DNA of 64,000 bases from positions 1,426,001 to 1,490,000 of the forward strand of contig CP084614.1 in the NCBI GenBank assembly GCA_025917655.1, given 5' to 3'. Both the position numbers and the translations under genes were made by a program. Below the pieces are notes generated by a model. The model was not told the origin of the DNA, did no database searches, and was given only the letters and a program-made list of their open reading frames with translations. The stretch is from Chlorella sorokiniana. Taxonomy: Eukaryota > Chlorophyta > Trebouxiophyceae > Chlorellales > Chlorellaceae. Positions 44,501 to 54,825 of the stretch are shown here, in pieces (positions within the stretch are counted from its first letter, which is position 1; every line of letters begins with the position of its first letter).

Positions 44501-47500
44501 GAAGTTGTACACCTTCTCAAAGCGCTCGGGCAGGATGCGGATGTCGCCCGCGCCACCGCCTGCGCCAGGGGGAAAAGCAGAGGGGGCGCCGAGTGAGCCG
44601 CGCGGCCGCCGCCTCTGGCTTGGCAAGCTGCTGCAGCGGCTCATCCCGCAGGGCGCCATCAAACGGTGCGCGTGACGGCCCCTCGACCCCCGCCCCACAG
44701 ACCCCTTACAGGTGCCCACCTCCAGCGCGGGCTTCGCCAGAGGCTCCATGCGCACAAACCACTGCTCCCGCACCAGCGGCTCGACAATCTCGCCGCCCCG
44801 CTGGCTGCGCGGCACGCGCGTCTGGTACGGCTCGCTCTTGATCACCAGCCCCTGCGCCTCCATGTCCGCCCACAGCTGCTTGCGGACTGCGGGCACGCAG
44901 GTTTGGGCGGGGTCGGGACTGGCCGGTCGAGCCTGGCTCAACGCTGTCATGAGGCTCCCCCTCCCTCCTTGTCGCTCCCAAACCGGACAGCCACCGGGCA
45001 CCCCCAGCTTCCGCCCACCCTCTGCCAACACCCTGCAGCCGCCCACCCGCAAAGCGGTCCATGCCGGCGTAGGGCCCCGCGGCGGCGTTCAGCGTGCCGT
45101 CATCGTTCATGATGTTGATAATGTCCAGGCCAAAGCGCTTGCCTATCTCGTAATCGTTCACGTCGTGGCCTGCGGCAAGGACGGGGGAGCGGCAGCAGGG
45201 TGTCAAGTATGCCCCTGGTTCACCAGCTCAAAGGCGCGCATGTGGCGCTGAGCGCAGGCGGCAGCGGCCCAGCGTGGGCTCAGCGCGGGCGGAGCCAGCC
45301 CCGCACCCGGCGTGATCTTCAGCGCCCCGTGCCGAACTCGCGGTCCACGTACTCGTCGGCCACGATGCGGATGCGGCGCCCGCTCAGCGGCACCTCCGCC
45401 TCCCGCCCCACCAGGTGCTTGTACCTGCGGGTTGCCGGTTGGGGGAGGGGGACGTGTGTGTGTGTGTGTGGGGGGGGGGGCTGGGAACGGGTTTGGAGGT
45501 GTGACACCACGTTGGAGGCGGGGAGGGCTGTGCGCCGCCTGGGCCAGCCCTCGGCTGGGCAACCAGGCAAGCGGCAGCGCGCTGGCACCACGGCACAGCC
45601 AGCCTGCACCACGTCCCCTCCCCTCGGGCCCCACCCACCGCTCGTCCTCGGGGTGCACCGCCACCGCTGTGTCACCCAGGATGGTCTCGGGGCGGGTGGT
45701 GGCCACCGGCATGAACTCGTCACTGTCTGCAGGGCAGGGGGATGGGTTGGGAGGGGGTGGGCGGGAAGGCTGGCCGAGCAGCCGACGAGGCGGTGCACTT
45801 GAGCATACTCCCGGGGCCTGTGAGGAGGGAGGGGGATGCAGCCCCATGCGCGCCCCCACTGCCACCCCCTCCCTCCCACACTCACATATCGTCACAATCC
45901 CCCCCCACACACCACCCCCTCCCTCACCCGCCACAGGGTACTTGAAGTAGTAGAGCGTGCCCGCCTCCTCGCTGTACTCAACCTCCAGGTCAGACACGGC
46001 TGCGGTAGGGGCGGGCGGCGCATGGGGAGAGGCCAAGCAGGCGCGTGCAGGCTTGCCCAGCTGCGATCGACACGCCGGCCTGGGCAGGGAGGCGCCAGGG
46101 TCCCGCCCGCTTCCCCCGGGTGCGTTGCGCCCACCCAGCACGCAGCCAGCCCACCCGTCTGCAGCCCAGGCGACCAGTTGACCATGTAGGAGCCGCGGTA
46201 GATGAGCCCCTTGTCGTGCAGCCGCACAAAGGCCTCCAGCACAGCCTCTGCGGGTGTGAGTCGGGGGGGGGCGGCTTGGTGAGCATGGTGCGGCAGGGGG
46301 TCAGCTCTGCCGGCTGCATATCCCCCAGGCTCACCAGAAGGCTGTGACCAACCCCCGTGCCCCTCTCCCCCTGCCCGCACACACACCGCTCAGCCCTTCA
46401 TCCAGCGTGAAGCGCTCGCGGCTCCAGTCGCAGGAGGCACCCAGGCGGCGCATCTGCTGCGTGATGAAGCCGCCGTACTGAGCCTTCCACGACCACACCT
46501 CCGCCTCAAAGGCCTCCCGCCCCAGGCTGCGCCGGTCGCGCCCCTGCGCCGCCAGCTGCTTCTCCACCACCATCTGGGTGGCGATGCCGGCGTGGTCTGC
46601 GGGGGCAGAGGGCACAGCGCAGGCGCAGCCGTTGAGCCCGGCGGACAATGCCTGGGCAGCAAGTTTTTCTTCCGGCAATGACCAAGGTTTTTCTTCCAGC
46701 AATGACAATGAACGCCAGAGCGTCCCTGCAGCACCCCAACCTGTGCCGGGCAGCCAGAGGGCTGGCCTGCCGCGCATGCGCTGGTATCGCGTCATGATGT
46801 CCTGCGGTATGGTGCCGCAGGCAACGCAGGGGTGAGGCTGCCTCCAAAGCCCTGTCTGGACAGTCGCTCCGCTCAGCCCCAACGGGTTCTCAGCGCTCCC
46901 GCCAGCGACAGCCCAGCCACCTGCTGCCCTCCCTGCCGCTCCCGCTCACTTGCAACGTGACAAACATGGCGTGGCCCATGTGCAGCTTGCCGGTGACGTT
47001 GGGCGGGGGCATGGAGATGACGTAGGGCTCGCCGGCAGCCGACTCGTCGGGCTTGAAGTAGCCGTTGGACTCCCACCTGCCACCAGGCAAGATATTAGTA
47101 CATCAGCAACCGACCTCCTTAGTCTCACAACGGAGCCAAAAGGCTGCCGAAGCGATGGATTTGTTGCACAGGCGTTGCCACGGCAGAAGCACAATCCCAA
47201 GTCCGAGGCCCAGGCTTGGCCAGCGACAGCAGGGTGCAAGGCTGAGCCAGGCGCGCCCCCTCACCACTTGTACAACGCCTCCTCGCTGGCCGCCGGGTCA
47301 AAGTTCTTCGGCAGCTGCTTGCGCTGCTGGCTGTCCGTGGTGGCCGCCTCTGGCTCCGCTGCTGTGGTGCTTGCTGCTGCCGCCGCCAGGCGGCGTGCCG
47401 CCTGCTGCTGCCGCTGCGGTGCCGCAGGAAGCCCCGCCTGCTTGCCGCCTAGCACATTGCCCATATTGCTCGCCAGAGAGCTACGACGCAGGGCTCCAGA

Positions 47501-47617
47501 GGTAAAAGGGCTCCGCGCAGCCGGCTGCCTGAAGCCGGCTTTTGTCAGTGTTGCCGGCATGTGGGGCAGTGTTCGCTTTGCAAGTGTCAGCAATGTATTA
47601 GCACATCTGCTATTCAT
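41575..47617 (-). CDS. VARS: Valyl-tRNA synthetase
   Basis: This class I synthetase charges tRNA-Val. It has about 20 exons and is of full length (roughly 1,000 aa or more). From the ATG at 47617 the N-terminus ([20 protein letters not shown]) is basic and organelle-targeting in type; an internal ATG (MGNVLGGKQ, about 47464) could give a cytosolic form. Key motifs are [19 protein letters not shown] with the HIGH signature (about 46980), [20 protein letters not shown], editing-domain [20 protein letters not shown] (about 45690), [36 protein letters not shown] (about 44460), [46 protein letters not shown] (about 43700), the anticodon-binding [17 protein letters not shown], and a C-terminal coiled coil ([20 protein letters not shown]). 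One missing base lies at 43116-43118. Confidence 0.95.
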
Positions 47618-47873
47618 CGAGCATGTGCAGTGAGGGTCAGCTGGTGGCGCTGGACCACACGGCGCCCAACCGGGTGGCCAAAGATGGCTTCCCGTAGCGC
47701 TAATCGCTTAAGCACTCAATCGGCACGTTCAACAGGTGCACGTGGTGTCAAACAACGAGATGGGCAAAACATGCTGCGTCTGCTGCGAGGCCCACTACAG
47801 GAAGCGCCCAGCCAAGCGGCTAACGATTTCGTGATGGTGATTTCCAACACACAAATGCCTTAAATGTGTAATC
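47618..47873. promoter_or_regulatory. Divergent promoter region ValRS/unknown conserved gene
   Basis: 256 bp between two head-to-head start codons. No motif was assigned. Confidence 0.4.
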
Positions 47874-49860
47874 ATGGCGCCAACCAGCCTGCTTGCGTTC
47901 CGCCTCGCCCTGTCTGATCGGCTCTCGCCTCTGACCACGCTCATGGACGATCCCGAGGTGGAGCTCTATGTGGCAACACTGTCGGAGGTCCAGCGCCAGG
48001 CTGCCCAGCTGAACAGCGGGAGTGACGCCAGCAGCGGTGCACCGGGTGCTGCTGGCTCAGCATCCGACAGCAGTGGCTGGGTGGTATTGGAGAGCCAGTC
48101 CACGCCGGCTCAGCTGCCCGACGAGGCTGGATGCCAGCTGTGGCCGCAGCAGCAGTGGCAGATTGCGTATGAGATACTGGTAAGCATCGGCCGGGCGCTC
48201 TTGGACGAGCTGCACCCAGCCTCCTGACTCCGCTCCTCCCCCAACCGCAGTTTTGTCAGTGTCCTGCTGCCATTGCCCGCCTGCGTCCACACCAAGCCGA
48301 CGACATGCTGTTCTTCGTGTACACCGACGAGGCTGCCGCTGCCGCCAAGGCGCGGCTGACCGTGCGGCGGCGCCAGAGCAAGCAGCGGGCGCTTCCCGCC
48401 GACTTGCAGGGCCCCGTGGACCCGCTGCGGCGCAGCACAGACGGCGGCGGCGCCCTCGCCGACAGCAAGGCCGCGCAGGTGGACTGGCGGGCGTCTGTGC
48501 TGCTGATGGTGGTGCTGCAGAGCGCGTACCGCCTGTCGGTGGTGACCGCAGAGGATGCGGAGCTGCTGACCACCTTTGTGGAGGGCGTGGCCGCCGGCAG
48601 CAGCGTGCCCAGCATCCCCGGCCTGCACCACGTGACCAAGGTCGTGCACGCCTCCCCCAGGTGGGAAGCTGCAGCTGGGAGCTGCAAAAGCCACAACTGG
48701 GCGGTGCAGGGAGCGGGGCAGGGTGGCGGGCAGCCCAGCCTCCAACCTCTGCGCATTCTTGATAAAGTACCCAAGCCTGTACCTCACCCCTCCGCCACCT
48801 CCCGCTCGCTCCAGCCATGTGCCCGTCAACCTAGACAACAGCCGCTCCGACGCGCCGGCCGCCCCCGCACCTCGTACCCGGACATCTGCTTCGCTGTGGA
48901 CTCCTGCGACCACGCCTTCCACTCAGAGGCGAGCCCGGGGGAGGGTGGAGGTCTGTCTCTCTGTTGGGAGGCATCCGGTTGGAGACCTGAGCGCAGAGTG
49001 CAGCCAGCGAGGCAGCCTGATGGTGGGCTGAGCGCAGGTGGTTGGCGGCGAGCCGCTGAGCGCACGCTCCCATCCCGCATCACCCGTGCCGCCCCCGCTG
49101 CAGCTCCTGCGCCTGCCCCAGGACTGCTACTGCGTCTTGCTGCATGCCGACATGGCCAGCTCGTGGCGCCTCCCAGCCAGGCAGCCAGGCAGCGGCGACG
49201 CTGGCCCCGATGGCGCTGCTGAGCGGCTTGCGGGCCTGGCGCTGTCCGAGCAGCAGCGGCCGGGCAGTGTGCGAGCGGCAGGCAGCTCGCATACCGGTGC
49301 CGCTCCCTCAGGCAGCGCAAGGAGCAGCAGCAGCAGCAGCGGCCAGTGGCACTCGGCGCGGTCAGAGGGCGGCGAGGAGGCGGCGCTGGCCTTTTCCGGC
49401 TACGTGAGCCACCAGCAGCTGACGGCGGCGCTGGGCGGCCAGCTGGCGGGAGACCCCGTGCTGAAGGTGCTGCGCGCCGCCGCCACCGCCGCACGGGGCG
49501 GGCCCGCGGGGCAGCCTCTGGCCACTTGTCGCGTGACGATGAAGGGGCCAGCTGGCAAGGGCTTTGCCGACGTGGCAGTGGCCAGCTACCCTCCCGATGG
49601 TAGCGCTGAGCCGGCAGGCAGCGAGGAGCAGCAGCAGCAGCAGCGTCCGGGCGCTGGCTCCGGCCGGCCCAACCCTGCTGCAGCGCGCGCAGCTGCTCGC
49701 GCGCGGCGTGGCGGCGGCGGCCAAGCAGGTCGCGGGGCCCAGCAGCGCGGCCGGCGCCCTCGACATTCAGCAGCTGCATCTGCGCTGCGGCCTGATGACG
49801 CTGCAGCTGCCCGTGGACATGCTGGCACACAGCATCCTGCAGGCGCTGCAGCTGGGATGA
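47874..49860 (+). CDS. Conserved plant/algal protein of unknown function
   Basis: Four exons (47874-48179, 48251-48660, 48815-48928, 49104-49860) give about 530 aa. The layout matches a plant protein family for which I know no function: an N-terminal helical part (MDDPEVELYVATLSEVQRQ), a helical repeat-like middle (VLLMVVLQSAYRLSVVTAED), then SYPDICFAVDSCDHAFHSE joined to LLRLPQDCYCVLLHAD. A variable Ser/Gln-rich linker follows, then a conserved end (LHLRCGLMTLQLPVDMLAH). There is no signal peptide or membrane helix. The third intron appears to use a GC donor (GAG then GCGAGC). Frame breaks lie at the C run 48862-48866 and within CAG repeats near 49640. Confidence 0.75.
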
Positions 49861-49965
49861 GGCGCTCCTGCCGGGGCCCGCACGCTGCATTGAACGCTTG
49901 GCGCACACCGAACATCCCAGCCAACAGCGCTGCAGCTCCACGCAGCATGCCAGCGTTGCGCGCCT

Positions 49966-49970
49966 TGTAA
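49966..49970 (+). terminator. TGTAA polyadenylation signal for the unknown conserved gene
   Basis: TGTAA 106 bp past the stop at 49860. Confidence 0.55.
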
Positions 49971-49994
49971 AACTTTGCAGGCATGTGACATTCG

Positions 49995-50009
49995 TTACAC
50001 GTGGTTACA
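49995..50009 (-). terminator. Doubled TGTAA signal, lumazine synthase
   Basis: Two TGTAA copies in minus-strand sense (49995-49999, 50005-50009), 42-56 bp past the lumazine synthase stop. They face the convergent neighbour's TGTAA only 25 bp away. Confidence 0.6.
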
Positions 50010-50050
50010 CGAGGGCATGCTGTGCTGTGCTGTGTGCGGGGCAGGCTTCA

Positions 50051-51441
50051 TCACCACGGCTCCGCCGCCTTGCCCTCCGCACGCAGCGCGCGCAGCAGGC
50101 TGCCCATCTCCACCGCCGTCACCGCCGCCTCGCCGCCCTTGTTGCCCACCTTGCCGCCGGCGCGGTCCAGGGCCTGCGGCAGCCGGGCAGGGGGTTCATC
50201 CAGGGGGCAGCTGCTGAGAAGGGCGGCAGGCCAGCCCACAAGCGTTGGGGGCCCTGTGGCCGCCAAGACCACGCAGCTTGCAGGCGGCAGCGTCGACACG
50301 TTGGCTAAGCCCTGCAGCCGCTGCGACGCGGGTGTGCGCGCCGCCCTCCCCTCCCCTCCCTCCCCCACTCAATGTCAGAAGACGTTTCTTATTTGCGTTC
50401 CTCAATAAAGCACAGCACGGAGGGGTGCCCAGCCGCCCACCTGCTCCATGGTGTCGCAGGTGAGCACGCCGAAGACGACGGGCACACCCGAGTCGGTGGA
50501 GGCGTTGAGCACACCGCTGGTGGCGCCCCCAACCACGGCGTCGTAGTGGGTTGTAGCGCCTCGCACCTGGGGAGGGCGCGGTGCGGGCAAAGCGGCGGGG
50601 GTGAGCGGCGGGCGGCTGGGCACCTGGCACGCGTGTCGAGCGCAACATGTGTGCAGCGCGGGTGTGCATGCAGCAGCACACGCCCCCACATGGGGGCGCG
50701 TTGCAGCATGGAGAGCTCACCACGACGCCGATGCACACCACGGCGTCGTACTTGCCGCTCTTGGCCATCGCCTTGGCCACCACGGGGAGCTCAAAGGAGC
50801 CTGGCACCCAGGCCACCTGCGGTGCGGGGGCGCGCTGCATGGTTCAAAGGTGGCGCTGGCAGAAGCATCCGTGCGAGCGGCGATGTGGGATGTAATGGGG
50901 CACAAAGAGGGAGAAGCCTTGATCAGCCGCCGCCTGGCCACATCACGCAACGCCGGGCGATGCGCTCACATCGACGTCCTCGGCAGCCACGCCGTGGCGA
51001 GCGAAAGCGCCCATGGCGCCATCCAGCAGCAGCTTGGTCACCAGGTCGTTGAAGCGGCCCACCACCACGCCAAACTTCATGCCCGTGCCCACCAGGCTGC
51101 CCTCGTACGTCTTGATGGCTGCCGCGCAGACGGGCGCCGCAGCACGCCGCCGCCGCTGCTGCTGTTGCCGAGGCGGCGCAGGTGCTGCAGCAGGTCGGGG
51201 ATGCGGTGTGGGGCTGAGCAGCTCGCGAAATCCTTGCGATCGGATCGTAATAAACAGAACATGACCGCAGGAGAACAGAGGATGCCGTCAACTGCGCGCT
51301 GTCGCCCTTGGCTGTCTCTCCCTCACCTGCTGCAAGGCGGCTGGTGCGCATGTTAGCGGCTGCCATACGACGTGCCGCGGTACGATGAGCCACCTGCGCC
51401 ACCTGCACGCTGCTCCGCTGCTGCTGCATCGCCACAGACAT
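50051..51441 (-). CDS. RIBH: 6,7-dimethyl-8-ribityllumazine synthase, plastid
   Basis: Lumazine synthase makes the lumazine precursor in the penultimate step of riboflavin synthesis. Exon 1 from the ATG at 51441 encodes [20 protein letters not shown] and more Arg/Ala-rich sequence, a chloroplast transit type. Core blocks are [20 protein letters not shown] with [15 protein letters not shown] (about 51120-51020), [20 protein letters not shown] (about 50800), [20 protein letters not shown] (catalytic His region), [20 protein letters not shown] and [20 protein letters not shown] (about 50150). The stop is at 50051. I see no frame break. The enzyme usually forms a 60-subunit or pentameric assembly. 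Confidence 0.95.
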
Positions 51442-52203
51442 GTTCAGGAGCCTACGCAGGCGCCGGATAAATAAAAATGGTTGACAGCGAGCCTTTCCTT
51501 GAAAAATGATAATCTCGTCACCAATGCGCCACATGCTGCCATGCATGGGGATGGATCCCTGGCGCCTGCTGGTGCAGAGCGCACGCATGGTGCGGGAGAG
51601 GGTTGTGAGAGCCACGGTCATGATGCGCTTTGAAGTGTTCCGTAATTATGTATCAAAGCTGACAAGAAACATTGAGGTACTGCCCCAACCGCTGGTCATG
51701 GCCCGGGACTCCAGGCAGGCTTCCACCGTGCGTTCCACCGCCAGGCTCTGCCATTCCTGAAGACCTCTGCCGCATTCAGACTGCGGGCTGGCCGTGAGGT
51801 CTTCCAATACACAAATTCAACGCCTTGTACACTTGCGGTTTTCCTCTGTGTCATCACCGGCAATCTTGGTGTGGGAGCCTCACGCACAGCGCCGACGCTG
51901 GGCTGCGCTGGGGGGTCACACGACTGGTCCCTTTCTCAACATTCTAGCAGGCTTGCTCACCCTTCAAACTCTACTTTCGACACATCAAACCTCCCACAGT
52001 CCTGAAGCCTCCCTCTTTCACCCCAGGAGTATATTTGTGGGGCGGAGCGGCGCATGTCACTGTATCGCTTGATGTAATTTACGCACATTACGATACTAGT
52101 AACCGATCTAAGTGAGTAAAGTTTGGATGTGCGCGCTCCTGGCAGTGTCGGTCGGCCAATTGGCAACCTGTGGTGATATACAGCTTGGGGTGACTGCCAA
52201 ACG
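51442..52203. promoter_or_regulatory. Divergent intergenic region lumazine synthase/GOX
   Basis: About 760 bp, AT-richer than average around 51640-51680 and 52030-52110. It presumably holds both promoters and 5' UTRs. A short Cys-rich open frame (52127-52330) runs from here into the GOX exon in another frame; I do not call it a gene. Confidence 0.4.
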
Positions 52204-54573
52204 ATGTTGGCAATGCAAAGAGTCGTGCACTACCTCCCACTGCGCGCAATTGGGCAGACAGGCGTGTTGCCAGCTGTGTCCTGTGCCGCCCTTTGCCGCC
52301 GCATCCAACGCCTCGCTTACGCTGCAGTGAGCAAGCACGGGGCTTGGGCGAGAAGTACAGCAACCTGGGCCAGCTGGAAGCGGATGCCAAGCCCCTGCTG
52401 TCGCCGCAGGTGGGCCGCCCAGCCTGAGGGAGGGGGTGCACCATCAGCCGCACCGCCCTGGTTGCCGCAATCCTGGCTCATGCGCTGGGCCGGGCGCCCG
52501 CAGGCTTTTGGCTACTATGCGAGCGGCTCGGACGACGAGTGGACGCTGAGGGAGAACGCGGAGGCTCTCAAGCGGTACCGCCTGCTGCCCCGCATGCTGG
52601 TGGATGTGTCGCGCGTGGACACCAGCACCGTCCTGCTGGGTGCGCCTCAAGCTGGCCGACGCTGCTGCTGCGCCAGCCGCACCGCAGCTTGCAGGACCCT
52701 TTAGCTTGTCATTTGCAGCAACTCTTACCGCCTCCCAAGCCGCGCCTCATCTGCTGCTTTGCTCGCTGTCTGTCGCAGGCCAGCGCCTCTCCTGCCCTAT
52801 CCTGTTTGCGCCGATGGCGCAGCAGCGCTTGTGCCACCCCGACGGCGAGCTGGCAATGGCACGGGCGGCCGCAGCTAGCGGCGTGCCGTACATACTCTCC
52901 ACGATGGCCACAAGCTCCATCCAGGAAGTGGCGGCGGCGGTGGCGGCGCCACGCGGCGGCGCAGCCCCAAACGCCAACCTCTGGTTCCAGGCGCGCGCCG
53001 GCGCTGGCTGGCTGCCCGCCTGTGCAGCATCCGCGCCCTTTCCACTTTGGCTTCCTGGCAGCTGTCGCGGCTGGACAACCGAGCTTTTTCTCCCGCGTGA
53101 CGTTGCTGGCCGTGTCGACCATGCGCTCCGCTTTCATTGGACCCCGCCTGTGACCGCCGTCCCCCCGGCGCCCCCACCCACCCACCCACCCAAACGCACA
53201 CGCAGATTTACGTGATGAAGCGGCGGGACGTGACGGAGATGATGGTGCGGGAGGCGCAGCGCCTGGGCTACCGCGCTCTGGTGGTCACTGTGGACGCGCC
53301 GCGCCTGGGTGCGCCCGCCTGCACCGCCCGCACCGCCTGCAGCTGCGCTGGGACGACTTGAGACAGGCCGCTCAGCAGCGCCTGGCTCGCACCGCCAGCA
53401 GTGCCAGCAGCGGCAACCACATGGCACGGGTGCCCTGCCTGCCGCGCCTGCCCCTTGCGCTGCCCCGCTGCTGAGCCTCTGTGCCAGCCGGCGTTCCCCG
53501 CCCAGGCTATCGCGAGGCTGACGAGCGCAACCGCTTCAGCCTGCCGCCGCACCTGTCGCTGAAGAACCTGGAGATACTGACGCGGGCGGCGGGCAGCACG
53601 CAGGGCGTGCAGGCTGAAGGCTCCAAGTTTGGCAGGTGAGTGCGCCGCTGCCCGCGCCAGCCCGCTGGCGCTGCCTGCAGACGCATTGTGGTGGGGGTTG
53701 CCTTTGCGGCCTGGCCCGAGGCCCCGCCGCATCCCCGCCCGTCTGCAGGCACTTTTCCGACTTGTTCGACCAAGCTCTCACCTGGGAGGCCATCGCCTGG
53801 CTCAAGTCAGTGTCGCCGCTGCCGCTGCTGGTCAAGGTGCGGCCCAGCCCCCGGATGTGCAGCCCCGGCAGGTAGCAGCGCCGCGCGCCAGCACCCCCTT
53901 GCCTCCCCCGCTGGAGCCACCCCACACGCCTGCCTGGCACCCTTGCCGCGCTTGCCGGCGCAGGGGTGCTGGCTCCGGACGATGCGCGGCGCGCGGTGGA
54001 GCTGGGCGTCGACGGCATCGTGCTAAGCAACCACGGCGGCCGCCAGCTCAACTACGCCCCAGCAGCAGTGGACGTGCTGCCCGCGGTGGCGGCGGCGGTG
54101 CAGGGGCGGGTGCCGCTGCTGGTGGACGGGGGCATCACTCGTGGCACGGGTGCGGCAGGGGTGTGGGGGTGTGTAGAGGGGGTGGGGGTTTGGCGGCAGC
54201 TGCTGCGCTGCTTTGGTCTTCGTGCGGGTGCTGTGCCAGGGCAGCCTTGAGATGTCAAGACGTGCTCTGCTGGCCAATCTTTCTTCTTTGGCAGTATGTG
54301 CCGAGCACCTACTCGTGCAACCCCCTCGCGCACGGGTGCAGATGTGATCAAATGCCTGGCGCTGGGAGCGAGCGCGGTGCTGGTGGGGCGGCCGCTGCTG
54401 TGGGCGCTGACGCTGGGGGCGAGCAGGGCGTGCGGCAGGCGGTGGGCATGCTGGCTCGAGAGCTGGAGCTGTCCATGGCGCTGCTGGGCACCCCGCGCGT
54501 CGCCGACATCACGCCCGACTTTGTCATCCCGCCGCGGGAGGGGCCGCTGCACATCCCCGCCTCGCGTCTGTGA
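52204..54573 (+). CDS. GOX: FMN-dependent (S)-2-hydroxy-acid oxidase (glycolate/lactate oxidase family), peroxisomal
   Basis: These enzymes oxidise glycolate or L-lactate with FMN and release H2O2. Blocks in order are [20 protein letters not shown] (about 52350), [20 protein letters not shown] (about 52510), [75 protein letters not shown] (about 53225), [29 protein letters not shown], the active-site [20 protein letters not shown] (about 54025), [15 protein letters not shown] and [13 protein letters not shown]. The protein ends in SRL, a peroxisomal targeting signal of plant type, visible once one G is added at 54415-54419. Another break lies at 52339-52342. The start at 52204 is the best in-frame ATG but the N-terminus is uncertain. 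Glycolate versus lactate preference cannot be read from the sequence. Confidence 0.88.
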
Positions 54574-54825
54574 CTGCCGCACGCCGGCCGCGGCGGGCTC
54601 GCATTTCATCAACAATTCATCACTGTATTTATGACATGTACTGTGGTGGTCTCCCTTTGAGAATTGTTTGCTGTTTTAAGGGATGCAGAGGGTTTATGAG
54701 AGCAAGGCAGGCGAGCGGGTGGCGCCACGCTGCGCTGCGCTGCTGTGGTTGGCATGTCTGGCGCTGCACGGTTGATCGGGTTTATGAGCTTGTTGACCAT
54801 CGATCTCCGCCGAAATTGAAGGGGC

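Noticed and set aside
52127-52330. A short Cys-rich open frame with a signal-peptide-like start (MCALLAVSVGQLATC)
   Set aside because: It overlaps the likely 5' exon of GOX in another frame, ends exactly at a CTGCAG splice-like site and has no recognisable family; it could be 5' UTR sequence.
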